Positions 11,571-23,547 of a stretch of 64,000 bases of DNA are shown here, in pieces; position 1 is the stretch's first letter, and every line of letters starts with the position of its first letter. A program made the translations under genes and the position numbers. This DNA comes from Cyanodermella asteris (lineage: Eukaryota; Ascomycota; Lecanoromycetes; Ostropales; Stictidaceae), in assembly GCA_900618795.1 (NCBI GenBank), contig UYJD01000002.1:1368101-1432100 (forward strand). Direction: 5' to 3'. The notes under the pieces are model-generated. The model was not told the DNA's origin. It worked only from the letters and a program-made list of their open reading frames with translations, and made no database searches.

Positions 11571-12588
11571 ATCGTTCGATATGCGTGCAAGGCGTCAGGT
11601 TGATTGCCTGGAAACAGGTGTGGTGGGCTTTCCCGAGACACCTGCAGAAATTATAGGTGTTGTGGTCTCCACGGAGATGTCTTTGCTAATGATAAGCTTT
11701 CAGTGTCTCTCGATCATGAACAACTGCCGTCGAGTAATCGCCGATTCTGTTATCCCTGTGGGCAACATCTTGGCAGTGCTGTCGCTTCTTCCGCGGCACC
11801 TCACTAATGTGGCTAATATCTTTCGACGTCCACAGATAAGGCACGGTTAAAGAGACGCGCAAGGTTTCCTATGAAGTCATGCCCGAAGAAGGTTCGTTGC
11901 TTGGCTTCACCACTCGCCGGCTAGCACTGTGATCGGCACACACTATCACACTAAGCTTTCATTAGCGCGGCCGCCCATAGGCATAGCCGCTCCCACACTG
12001 ACAACCTTCACTACCAATGGAATGCAGATGGCTGTGGGCAGAGACTTTCGGCGTTTCCTGTTTCATAGTAGACGGGATTGCGTTTGGTCTTGCGTGATCC
12101 CTGCGGCTATACTTTTCTGTGGTTACTGAATTGACGTGTATTGCAAACCGCATTGGCACTCTCGATCAACTAGCCCTGTCAATGCCGGCATCGTAAGGTC
12201 ATGTTCAAGGTGTCTTTTCCCAAGCATTATGGGGCTTGGCTCGAGGACGCGGCTGATCTCATTATTCCGAACATGTGTTTACCGGCGGATTTGTTTTGCA
12301 CGCTTGTCTTCCCGAGCCTGCACCTTGACACGGATGTCCAGACGACTTCGATTAGTGCCTCTTTCAATTACAAGCGTGGACCGAAGACAGCGATAATCAA
12401 CGGGAGGATTTCTCTCGGAGACACCACCAGATAGTGACCGATCTCACAGTTCGAGCTACATCTTCGAGTATTTTACGCAAGCCGCTGAGCCGTGCTTGCA
12501 GAAAGAAGAAAACCAGATGTCCTCGCTCATGATTGAAACAATCTTTGCCCAATTCGAGTCTCTTCGCTGCAAGGTTGTTTGAGTCAAA
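11571..12588. promoter_or_regulatory. Divergent promoter region between FAD monooxygenase and PKS
   Basis: This 1-kb stretch separates two divergently transcribed cluster genes and is the natural place for shared control elements. No clear TATA box or pathway-factor palindrome was picked out. Its right third contains open stretches with coding-like composition, listed separately. Confidence 0.55.
12201..12582 (+). other. Coding-like stretch and possible uORF just before the PKS start
   Basis: Two open stretches in different frames sit head to tail: 12201-12434 (begins MFKVSFPKHYGAWLEDAADL) and about 12397-12582 (contains SSSYIFEYFTQAAEPCLQ). Both have protein-like composition, but no family was recognised. 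A single frame shift near 12400 would join them into a protein of about 130 residues. The second stretch is in the PKS frame and contains ATG 12517-12519, which opens a 21-codon frame ending at TGA 12580-12582, six bases before the PKS ATG. It could be an upstream ORF, a relic of a small gene, or chance. Confidence 0.3.
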
Positions 12589-15500
12589 ATGGCTTCAGAA
12601 CGATCGATCCATCGGGGTCGCTGTCTGGTCTTCCACGATCTATCAGCGAACCCTGTACCTCAGCTGAAAACCCTATTCAAGGCATCAAGAACGGACTCAA
12701 CGGCGAGGAATATTCTGGAAGCTGCCGAAAGGGCAATTCGCAAAGAGAATGCTTGCCTCAATCGCCACGACAAGAATAGAGTCCCATCATTCAGAACACT
12801 CCGCGACCTTGTGCAATCTGTGGACGGTCTACCATTCACCAATGTTGTCACCAGCGCGGTCATGACTGTCACCGCGCAGCTTGGCTGTCTGGGAATGTGA
12901 GTTGACGGCGCCTAAATGCTTGGACGGCAAGCCGGATTGCTCACCACTTCTTATAGACTGGCCGAACGAGAACCGTCTCTGCTATCGAGTGATCAGTCAG
13001 AGATCAGCTATGTCGGGTTGTGCAAAGGTATCATCGTCGCTGCGACTGCTGCCGCAGTCAGCTCTCACACAGACATTGTGAAAGTTGCAGAGGTCATCGT
13101 CCGCGTCGCGTTCCGCTTCGGCCTCGAAGCGGACCGACGTGCTCGAAGTCTCGATCAAGAGCAAGGCTCATGGGCGGTTGCCTTGCCAGGTATATCCTTG
13201 GATGAGGTCGAAAACCTTCTTCGCGATTTCAATAATTCGTCTGTAAGTATCGAAATACTGAGCGTCTTCAACCTCTTCGCTCCTTCTCCTTGTATGTAGA
13301 TCGGAGTGTTGCTCAAGGCTGTTCCAACCCTCCTCACTTGAGTGTTTATAATGGTCTTGTGCGCGTCAATTTCACCTCAGACTGCAAAATTCCTTTTCAT
13401 CCAAGGCTTCATTGCGTTATCTGGTCAATTTCTGACCCTTCATGAAGGTCTCCCCCCACCGCTCAGCGTATGTCAGTGCCGAGCTACCAACATCAATCAC
13501 AGTCAGCGCGCCACCAGCCGTCCTAGAATCTTTTATTTCTACACTCCTTCGACCCCGAGGCATTACATACAAGACGCTGAATATCACCGCCCCTTTCCAT
13601 GCCAGTCACCTCAATTGCCCGGACTTGACTTTTATGCTTGACTTTCCAGAGCTGAGTGCAATGCCTCTGAAACCAGATTGCGCTTTAGCATCGGCTCAGC
13701 CGGATGCGAAGGCGGAGCGAGCGACCCTTGCGTCGGCGTTGCGTGACCTCATCGCGGGTGTCTTTGATCGACGAATGGTTTTGGCACCCATTGTGTTTGA
13801 TCAAGACATATCTGACCGGACGGTTTTGTGCCGTGTCACATCGGTCGGACCCTGCACGTCGGCAGACACAGTCAGGAAAATACTGGGCCTCAGCCCTGAT
13901 ATTCAGTACGATGTTGCTGGGGCCGACTGCTTCAAGAGCCCACCGTCTTCCAACCGCAAGGATGAGGTGGCCATTGTCGGTATGGCCGGCCATTTCCCGG
14001 ATGCAGACTCACTGGATGAGTATTGGCAAATCATTGTATCAGGTCGCGATGTGCACAAGCCGGTACGTGTTTCCAACCCGAGACCTATGTTCAGAGATTG
14101 CGCTGCAAACATGCAATGCATCACCTCAGTCACTACCTGACGAAAAGCCTGTATCATCGAAGTTCGATGCTACTTCGGCCAGCATTGCAGCATTGACATT
14201 GAAGTCGACATTAGCTCGATGCTGTTCCTGTGCAAGCCCCAGCTCGTTGCGAACTAAAGCCTACTGCATGAATCTGAAGCACTCCTTTTGCATTGTCGGT
14301 CCAGCCTGTTTCTGACTTGGACAGATCTCACACCGCATTGAGGGCCCAGAAATTCGCAATTATGGCAACGCCGGCAAAAGTGCTGCCATGACGTCTTCTG
14401 GCTGCTTTATGAAGAACCCAGCCCTGTTTGATAATGTTTTCTTCAACCTATCACCACGCGAAGCCAAGCAAATCGACCCTCAGCAGCGCATTCTGCTCAT
14501 GATCACTCAAGAAGCTTTGCAGATGAGTGGCTACTCGAATGCCGGAAACAAGCGGATCGGGACATTCTTTGGCCAGGCAACTGATGACTGGCGAGAATCA
14601 CATATACGACAAGATATCGATATATTCTACGTTGGAGCTGGCATGCGGGCCTTTGCACCTGGCAGGCTCAACTACCACTACAAATGGGAGGGACCGTCCT
14701 ATAACATTGACACAGCTTGCTCGGCGAGTTTAGCGGCACTCGAGCTTGCTTGTAAAGCAATTCAGTCCGGAGACTGTGACTTGGCTGTTGTCGGTGGCGG
14801 TAATTTGTGCTCTGCCGTACCAATGTTCGAAGGACTTGCCAGAGGCAGGTTCACTTCAAAGACTGGATCTTGCAAGACCTTCTGTTCTACTGCTGACGGC
14901 TACTGTCGCGGCGAGGCTGTTGGCGTGGTGGTCATTCAACGAGTCGAGGATGCACTCCGCGAGAACTCCAACATACATGGCACCATTGCAAGCATCGCAA
15001 CAAATCACTCGGCGTATGCTTCATCAATTACCCATCCACATGTCGGGGCTCAAGAGGCCTTGATGGTCAAAACACTTGATCTTGCTGGCATAGCGCCCTC
15101 GGATGTTGACTACGTTGAATTCCATGGGACCGGTACTCAGGCTGGTGACAGGGCCGAAGCAGAGTCTGTCTCACGCGTCTTCGACCAGCAGGGAACGAGA
15201 TCAAACCCGCTGTACATCGGAGCAGTTAAGGCGAGTATCGGTCACTGCGAAGCTGCTGCCGGCATTGTATCCTTGATCAAAGTCTTACTCATGCTTCGTC
15301 ACAACACAATACCACCGCACCCTGGCATCAAAAGCTGTATCAATCCTACCATCACAGATGTCATGAGCGCAGACCTGTATATACCCGACGCGGCGATTCC
15401 GTTCGGCGCTGGTGGTGGTGTGCGGAATATTCTGATCAACAATTTCAATGCTGCGGGAGGCAACACGTCAACTATCATCAGAAGTCCGTATGAATTACCT

Positions 15501-18500
15501 GAGCCCGCAGTACGTGACATGCGCAATCACTTTCCCGTCACAGTGTCGGGGCACACCACAAATTCATTGCAGAGCAATGTTCGCAAGCTTCAAGAGTACT
15601 TGGCTCTCAATGACAAGACTGACCTTTCGCACCTCAGCTATTCGACCACAGCGAGGCGGACGTACAATAGTCATCGCATAGCTGTTGTGGCACAGACACA
15701 AACTGAGCTGATGCAGACTTTGGAGCAAAGTCTCTCTCGTGACTATGCCGACAAAAAGGGATCACATCCTCAAGTCGCTTTCGTATTCGCCGGCCAAGGC
15801 ACTCAGAAGCACGGAATCGCAGCCCAGCTATATGCGACGTCGCCATTTCTCCGATCCACATTGCAGCATTTCGAATCGATATGTACGAACCTTGGCCTAC
15901 CTACCTTTATCGAGTTTCTTACGGGCAGTGTCGATCAGCAATGGTCTGCAACGCAACTGCAGTTGGCAACGACTGCCATTGAACTTGCACTAGCACATCT
16001 CTGGCAAAGCTGGGGTATTCAGCCATCATTCGTCATTGGCCACAGCATTGGGGAATATGCCGCGCTCTGTGTTGCTGGTGTACTGTCCGAGATGGATGTC
16101 TTCAGCCTTGTGGGCCGACGTGCACAGCTTATGGAAGAGTTATGCCAGGCAGACAGCAATTCGATGCTCTCAGTACAAGCATCGGCAGAGGACCTGGAGA
16201 GAATCCTATCAAAGGCAGAATATCCTGGATGCGAAATTTCATGTTTCAACTCGGCCCGCTCCGTCACGGTAGGAGGACCTAAACAGATGTTGCAAAGTCT
16301 GAAAGAAGACCTCTCTGCTCGCCAAATAAAGTCCACGGTTCTCAACGTCAAATACGCATTTCATTCTACCAACGTCGACCCTATCTTGGAGCGATACCAA
16401 GAATTCGCGGACAAGATCTCTTTCAGGGCGCCACAAATACCAGTTCTTTCCACACTACTAGGCCACGAAGTTCAGGATGCAGGCGTGATCAACTCACACT
16501 ACCTTGTCGATCAGACCAGAAGACCAGTCAAGTTCCATGGTGCGCTCGAATCACAGCCGATACGGGGTCAGAAGACCCTCTGGATCGAGTTTGGGCCTGG
16601 TGATCCAGCCTGCTTGTCATTCGTGAGGTCAGCAGCGAGCAACCCAGAGATGCTGCCTAGTCTGAGCACTCGTGAGTCTACATGGGAGACTATCTCGAAG
16701 AACGTGGCCAAGTGTTATGAACAGGGTCTGAATATCGACTGGCATGCGTATCACAAAGACCACGAGGCAAGTCTACGATTGATCGACCTGCCGACCTACG
16801 CGTTTGACTTGCAAGAATTCTGGATCCCACTCGAAACTGGTATTGACTCCGACCCGGTCAAAGAAGCACCGCAGGTCAAATTGGACCCTTTGTTGCATTT
16901 ACTTGCCCGCCAGACATCCGATGCGATGCAACAGACCCTGGAGTTTCGATCACACCTCAACGATGAGTACCTGTACGAGACCATATCTGGGCACTCTGTA
17001 ATGGATGTGTCGTTGTGTCCTAGCTCCGTATATTGCGTCATGGCCTTGCGTGCTGCTTTCCGATTGCGTGAGCGGACAAGTAGTTCCACTTCCGACATAT
17101 CGTGGGTCTTGACCGACATGGACATTCATCATCCGCTTGTCGTACAGCAAGACGAGAGGCGCATGATAGGAGTAACCGCTTCCAATGTGGGTAGCAATGA
17201 CTCCGTCTCTGTTGCGTTCACTACGAATGGTGGAAACCGGGAAGTTCGACATGCGCAGTGCACACTTCGCTCGGACTCTCTGGAGGCTTGGAAATTAGAA
17301 TGGTCGAAGGTCGAATTCCTGGTCCAGAGCAGAATCAACTCGATCTGATTCACTCATGCGGTTGACCAGACCCGTCATCTACAAGCTCTTTTCGCACATC
17401 GTGGCGTACTCCAAGCCGTTCCAGGGCATACAAAATATCTGCCTGGACACGGCAGCACATGAAGCCGTGGCTGAGGTCCAGTTCGAAGAAGCTATCACGA
17501 ATGTGCAGGATTTTGACGTTCATTTGATGGACTCGCTCATGCATTTTGCCGGATTCATCGTGAACAATGGTATCAACGAAGATGATCACGCGTTCGTATC
17601 GGATGGGTGGGACTCGTTGAGGGTGCCCGTGGGTCTTGATCCAACCCAAAGGTATAAGTTCTACATCAGGCTCTCAGCAGATCCAGCAGACAAGACTTAC
17701 AGTGGCAATCTTTACGTGCTCTTAAATGAGAGCATGGTTACATCCTGCGCTGGTGTTCGCTTCCGCAAAATGAAGAAAGATTCGCTGCGACGAGCGCTTC
17801 TACGGGGATCTCAACCCTCAGGAAGCAAGACCGAAAGTGCATCCCACTTGCATAAGGAAGAGCGCAGCGAGAAGTTGAGCGGTCGGTCACCCGGTGCAGA
17901 GTCTTTCCAGAAGTCGAATGATGACACTGAGTCGCGCTTGATACATTTGATTGCACAAGAAGCTGGAGCGTTCGACGACAACATCACCCTCAACACGGGG
18001 CTCTCTGAGCTCGGATTAGACTCGATCCTGATGTCTGCCGTCCTCGATAAGATCCACGACATTTTCGGCGTTGAGGTTGCTAGTGGCAAAGCACATGCCG
18101 CACAAACTGTTGGCGACTTCAAGAAGCTGGTGTCTCGCGACGAAGTGAGCAGCTCCTCGTCGTCAGAAATCTCTCCTCACTCATCTCAGTCTCCTAAACT
18201 TTCTTCGGTCACAACGTCGTCGAGCCCAGAACTGACCCATACAGACAGCCAGGATCTTCTCTCGGTAATCCTGTCCATTATCTCCGAGAGCACCGGTGTG
18301 TCTGAGGAGCAAGTTCGCCAAGTTGATGATCTCGCCAAACTCGGGGTCGATTCGATGCTGAGCATGGACATCCTTGATATGATACAAGAACGTGCAGCCA
18401 TCGAGCTTCCGTCTTCATTTCTGCAGCAGAACCCTTCGATCGCAGCTATCAGTCGAGCTCTCAGCAACGGCAGTCCCGGATCATCGCCAACCATGGCAGG

Positions 18501-19527
18501 ATCTGCAAGGACGACGACAGGAACAAATACACCAATGACGAGCCTGGCAACTACGCCCATGAGGATGCAAACTCCGGTGAAGAGTCGATGTGAGTGTTCC
18601 CCAGATACCCCGGAGATCAGGCCTCATGTCCCTTCCAGAGCTATCAATCCCGAGACATCAGTCGCGCCCACCGTCAAAGTTGCATCGGCTCAGCGGCCGG
18701 CCCGCCTCATAGCTCGACTACGCCTGGTCCAAGGTGATCCCAGCTCTTCATCTCCACCAGTCTTCGTCTTCCCGCCAGGCGACGGGACCTGCAACGTCTA
18801 CAACCGGTTCCCAGGTCACCCAGAGAACGCACCCGTCTTCTGCCCCGAATCTCCATTCACGAACGACCCCGACAGCCCCTTGCATTCCTTCGCCAACGTC
18901 GCCGAAGCCTACAAGTCCGCCGTCCAGTCCAAGCACCCCGGCGGACCATATCTCCTAGCCGGCTACTCGATCGGTGGCGCCTACGCCTACGAAGTCGCCC
19001 GCCTCCTCCTCCTCTCCGAAGGTGCAACAGTCCGGCGCCTAGTCATCATCGACACACCGGCACCGAGCATGCCTCTCGACAACGGCCGCTGGTTCGGACT
19101 CGACGCGTTCCGCATGGCCGGGTTCGTAGACTACCTCAAGCGATACCTGCCTGCGATGTCGGAGGCTTTCTTCCAGCATACCGCCGCCGCGACGAGGGAG
19201 TTCAATCGATATGAGCCCGGGCCTTTTGGCGAGAGGAGGCCGGAGAAGGTGACGATTATTTGGGCTATGCACGGGAAGCAGCAGGAGTTGCCGGAGCGGT
19301 GTTTGCGGGAGCAGAGGTTGTTGGAGGCTGTGAGGGAGGGGGAGAGGGAGGGCGTGATTGGGAAGAGAGCCGAGACGGCGGAGAAGGGGTGGTTGACTGC
19401 CAAGCATACGGATTTCGGGTCCAGGGGTTGGGATGAGTGGGTTGGAGAGGATGTGGAGTATAGGGTCGTTGACGGAACGCACTTTTCGATCGTGGTCGAG
19501 CCAGAGATACCACCGAAGACGGCTTGA
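12589..19527 (+). CDS. Non-reducing polyketide synthase SAT-KS-AT-PT-ACP-ACP-TE, one-base frameshift
   Basis: Inferred exons are 12589-12896, 12957-13242, 13448-14062 and 14325-19527. Without the frameshift the product is about 2,136 residues, normal for the class. SAT has GLCKG and its His in APFHASHL; KS has DTACSAS (about residue 532) and HGTGTQAGD; malonyl-AT has GHSIGEYAAL (about 975); PT has GHSVMDVSLCPSS (about 1291) and the Asp region DSLMHFAGF; two ACPs carry LGLDSI (about 1637) and LGVDSML (about 1746); TE has GYSIGGAYAYE (about 1950). Inside PT, frame changes at about 17340: one reading ends at TGA 17346-17348, the other resumes at once with RSDSLMRLTRPVIYKLFSHI. One extra base explains this. 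Introns 2 and 3 (205 and 262 nt) are longer than usual. The enzyme builds and folds an aromatic polyketide from acetyl/malonyl units; the product is unknown. Confidence 0.9.
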
Positions 19528-20242
19528 TCGTATCCGAGGTGTATCATATCCGTGGAGCTAGCGACAGTCAACCATAACGTGAGCCAACGAGTCACACTTC
19601 AATGAGGTCAAATCCACCGGGCCCACTGTGCGAGGATAGCGGATCTGGTGGATCAGGGGCAATCGTCAGTTGGGCCGGAAATCTGGGACAGTCAAAGGAA
19701 TTTGTCCGGACAGCAAAACTTGAGCGATAATGGCAGACAATCAGACACGATTGGAATATAACATTAAAACGGATACATGGATAGAAAGTCATCTCCCATC
19801 CGTTCATCATCCGCAAACGCTGAAACAGGTTCTTTGCAGAGCATGAGAGAAGACATCCGCGCGGAATGGGTCGAGCTTGCGAAACGATTTTCACCAAATA
19901 CAGGTGCAGCTCCGCGATCGTCACATTCATTTGTCAGTCACGCAAGAGCATTTGAGCTCGCATGTCGAGTCTACGGAAGGTTGAGATAAGCGGTAACGTT
20001 AAGCAATGTTCAAATACATCAAAATGGCTATCTCAAAGACTGTGTGGCGACTTGCATCGGCCTCCTTTGCTTCGAGCTTGGAGCCTGTCCAGGCCATACA
20101 CAAGAGAATCTTTGTAAAGACTACAGCCCAGACTTTTCGCCTGCGATCAGGCGCAGTTGAACCCGCAGTCGAATTCGCGCTTGCCCTTGTCATACTTCCC
20201 AACCTTGCAGTGCTGAGACGCACTATCCCACCGTTGGTTCTC
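19528..20242. other. Convergent 3' intergenic region
   Basis: Lies between the PKS stop and the stop of the minus-strand secreted-protein gene, so it should contain both 3' ends. No gene, RNA or repeat was recognised. Confidence 0.5.
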
Positions 20243-21148
20243 TTACACAAAGCTCATTGGCGCATCATCGTTGGCTCCAACGTTGAACTCGACCACGTGC
20301 GGCAGACCAGACGGGATCTTGATCGTGCCCTTACTCAAGTCAGTGCGGCCCTCGGTCCAGCCGCGAACTTCACCGTGGTGATCCTTGATCTCGACCTCAA
20401 AATCACGCCTGCCGTTATGGAGCTTGTATTGCTTGACATGGAATCCGCACCAGCCAGGGAAGTAGTTCTTGCCCGCCGGTACCTCGGGCAGGTTCTTGTT
20501 TCCGTCGGCACCCATGGCACCGATGGATGGGAAACCGCAGTACCAACCCTTGGTGCGCTTCTCTCTGGAAGACTTGTTGTCGGACTGATCCCAGGCACAC
20601 ACGAAGGGCCCATCGTTGCACTTGCTGGGCATCAAGCTCGTCTTCGAGCAGGATCTAGCATCCTCGCTGTACCCGGCAAGCTCACTAGCCTTGATCTCCT
20701 GCCAGTTTGCAATTTGCTCAAACTGGAAGACGGGGTCCGTAAGACCCTGCCCCTCGGTTCCGTCACGCTTCGTGAAGGTGAGCGAGAATTTGCCGACGCG
20801 ATCGTCGGTGAAGTATTGGCGGCCGCCGACATAGCAGACATTCCAGTCGTTGTAGTCCTTCTTCACGCCGTCCTTGTCGCACGTGATTGAAAGTCTGCAG
20901 TTGCCGCCGTCTTTGGTGGTGAAGAAGAACTGGCAGAAGCCGTCGCCTTTGTTGTTGTTGATGTCCCAGGCGTAGTAATCTTTGTCAAAGCCGCTTTGGG
21001 TCGTTCTCCAGACGTTTGGTTGTTGGAGAGCTTCGGCAAAGAGCTTCGCGATGCTGCCGAGCCGACGCGGGGCGATTGCAAAAGATGTAGCTGGAGCTGC
21101 AATCGAGGCGGCCAGCGCAACGGTTTGAAGAACGCTCGAGAGCTTCGT
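20243..21148 (-). CDS. Secreted Cys-containing protein of unknown family; no ATG at expected start
   Basis: An open frame of about 301 codons begins with a convincing signal peptide (TKLSSVLQTVALAASIAAPA) and continues as a secreted-type protein with scattered Cys, Trp and Tyr (NVWRTTQSGFDKDYYAWD, later WYCGFPSIGAMGADG). The family was not recognised; an apoplastic protein or effector is possible. The expected initiator is ACG at 21146-21148, and no in-frame ATG precedes it before an upstream stop. Either the ATG was lost, a start exon lies further upstream beyond an unseen intron, or translation begins at a non-AUG codon. The 3' end faces the PKS. Coding character is strong; the start is uncertain. 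Confidence 0.7.
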   Translation of the reverse strand, partial: TKLSSVLQTVALAASIAAPATSFAIAPRRLGSIAKLFAEALQQPNVWRTTQSGFDKDYYAWDINNNKGDGFCQFFFTTKDGGNCRLSITCDKDGVKKDYNDWNVCYVGGRQYFTDDRVGKFSLTFTKRDGTEGQGLTDPVFQFEQIANWQEIKASELAGYSEDARSCSKTSLMPSKCNDGPFVCAWDQSDNKSSREKRTKGWYCGFPSIGAMGADGNKNLPEVPAGKNYFPGWCGFHVKQYKLHNGRRDFEVEIKDHHGEVRGWTEGRTDLSKGTIKIPSGLPHVVEFNVGANDDAPMSFV

Positions 21149-22252
21149 TGTAAATTCGTGGATAGAAGATCAGAAAAGAGGTCTCAAAATGCTTATGTAC
21201 AGAAGAGAAATGTCAGTTGACGTGAGAGTGCCGTCGGGCAGAACGAACAGAAGTGGTTGGAGGCAACTCTGATTGTTTTGAAAGGAAGGGAATGATCTGG
21301 AACTGGAGAGCTCGAGAAGCACCGTCAGGGTTTTGCTACTTATGCATTTCGAGCATCTCCACGAGTGCCAGGGTTTCCTCCTAGCGTTGAACACAATTAC
21401 CTGCTTGTGCATCTTAGTCGTGGCAGAGCTTTGGAATTTGAGCATCGCCTCCACGAACAAGACACGGTATGTAGGCAAAGCCATATGCCAAGATACCGTA
21501 CATCCAGTGCTCTGACGTTTTCACTGCGACCAGAGTTGGGGATAATTGCGGCTTACAGCTTGGCCGAGCAGAGAGTCATAGGCGCCAACCTCCAGGTCGT
21601 CAAGGTTTCCCGATTCGGCGATGACGGAAGTGAGGGTACGCACAGCACGGTGTGAAGGTTTGATTCGGTCTGATGATCTATTTGCATGATTCCACAAGAA
21701 CGGGCATCTGCCAAGTAGACGCCCAGATGTTAGGCCGTTGAAAGAGAAAGCTGAGCGCGTTCCTGGAATTGGACCTTGTGTCATCATGTGGCTGACACGT
21801 CTGATGTAAGCAAATTGTACTCGCAAGAGCCGCTGCTAGATCTCGGCGTGAGATAGGGTGGCATGAGCCGCAGAAGTCTTGTTCACAGGTATGGTATGAG
21901 TATAAGATGCGTAGCATCTGCCCAGGCCGGGAAAAGGTCTTCACAGCCTCAAACTCAATTTCTGAAACACCTCGGCTTGGCAAGACCAGCTCTTCTTTCG
22001 TATTCTCGTCTTACTTTGAGCAATACTATGAACTAGTAAGCTCATCTAAAATACAGTTATATATTGTCGTCTTGGAGTATCAAGCGTTGTTACGACGAAC
22101 TCAACGGCAGATTTGGACCGTCGCGACAGCTTCAGCTTGGCATATAAGCACACTGGCTGTGTGATACGGACAGCTACAATGCTAATTCTGAATTGCGGAC
22201 TGCAATATCCTGTCACCGTGAGATCAACCAGTGAGCCTGCGTATAGCAGCTG
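21149..22252. other. Gene-poor interval next to the cluster
   Basis: About 1.1 kb between the secreted-protein gene and the broken dehydrogenase. Short frames on both strands show no motif. A missing first exon of the secreted protein would have to lie in the left part; no convincing donor/ATG pair was found by eye. Confidence 0.45.
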
Positions 22253-23041
22253 TCATGGCAAGTCTTTGCCATCGCACGGGCCACTGACTCCATACTTGTT
22301 CTCCCAGCCTTTCACATTGATCGCCCTGAACCTGCCATTATCATCCGGTCTCGAATTCTTGACAACCTCCAAGATTTTGCGAGCACCCTCGTCAGGACTC
22401 AAATCATTCTTGGCATCCACACCTTTGCTCGCAGTCGTCTTGTTCTTGCCTGGTGCCAGAGCCTGCATGCAGAAGCCTTCCTCCTCAAGACTTTGTGCCC
22501 ACAGCAAAGCCAGTATGTGGTTCGCCGCCTTACTGGCCTTGTAGGCGGGAGGGGGCACCTATTTGTTCCGAGGCTCGCGTGCCATGGGTGCGATGCCCAG
22601 GCCCGAGCCGATGCTGAGGATCTTCTTCTCACAGCCTTGACGAAGCAGCGGCATTAACGCCTTGCTGACTTCGTGGACGCCAAACACGTTGGTGGTTAAG
22701 CACGTCAAGAGATGATATGAAGACGTTTCGTCAATCTTGGTGTGAGTTTCGGGCTCTGCCAGTCTAGCATTGTTGATGAGCACACCTAGGCCACTATCGC
22801 CCAGGATGAATGAGATTTGTTGGACTGCTCTGGCGATGCTCGCTGGGTCAGTCACGTCCATAGACACATAGTGAACTTGACCCGCTGCGCTTGAGATGAT
22901 CTCGCCGAAATCCTTGCTGGGAGTCGGAGAACGAGAAGTGGTTATAACATAGCTGATGGCCGATGAGGGTTGGCATGCAGGCTCACGTACCATCTCGAGG
23001 CTCAGCCCACGTCCCGCGCCGGTGATTAGGTAGGAAGACAC
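22253..23041 (-). pseudogene. Short-chain dehydrogenase/reductase, broken by in-frame TAG
   Basis: Conceptual translation gives a classical SDR of about 260 residues: cofactor loop LITGAGRGLSLEMV, VSMDVTDP, a substrate-strand motif reading NNARLAEP where NNAG is usual, and the catalytic YKASKAA. TAG at 22559-22561 falls between EPRNK and VPPPAYKASKAA, just before the catalytic Tyr, with the frame unchanged across it. A single C-to-T change from CAG would explain it. The expected start (before SSYLITGAG) reads GTG at 23039-23041, and no nearby in-frame ATG was seen. The protein would lack its active site, so this is probably a pseudogene. It could have been a reductase of the adjacent polyketide locus (inference). 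Confidence 0.75.
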
Positions 23042-23547
23042 ACTCGAAGCTCGATATGAATGCAGTGAAACAAGACACGATACCAGTGAGCATAAGGAAA
23101 CGAATACCAACAAAGCCTGGCTATATGTGCATTTCCCACATCATGGCGAGTCGTTCTACGGACCTACATCCAGGCAAGCGTAACGCCGCATGAAGGTGTA
23201 AGAGAGCTAGTGGCAGAGGCGATGATAGGTTCAGTGACATAGTTTCGGCCAGGCTGGCATGGACGAATGGACAATGGCCAACGGGTGGATATGGACCTTG
23301 TGACGGATCGTGGCGGACTTGCAAATTGCCAAATCAAGCGCATACGTAACCGCCGTCGTGCTGACCTGAGCTTATGCGAGGCTGCCCGGGCTCTCTGGAC
23401 AGTCACTACCACAGCTCCCAGCACACCATCAGAAAGCTGCAAACGCCGCTGAGTGTACGTCTACTCCGTTCAAACACTCTACAGCATAGTAAGATACGGG
23501 ACCGCTTTTGTTAGATAGCGCCGCAAATAAACCATCTTCGAGACGCC
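23042..23547. promoter_or_regulatory. Intergenic promoter region of the LMBR1-domain gene
   Basis: Five hundred bases between the broken dehydrogenase (minus strand) and the LMBR1-domain gene (plus strand), arranged divergently. No specific motif was identified, and the open frames here are short and unconvincing. Confidence 0.45.

Noticed and set aside
14131-14315. Extra PKS exon between 14063 and 14324
   Set aside because: The frame reads LPDEKPVSSKFD early on, but a single intron 14063-14324 gives the right length between GRDVHKP and the KS motif GCFMKNP.
12589-19527. PKS as the DHN-melanin synthase
   Set aside because: Domain order alone fits, but the immediate tailoring genes (methyltransferase, flavin hydroxylase) are not those of melanin loci, and the PT and TE motif wording differs from what I expect of melanin synthases. 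No assignment made.
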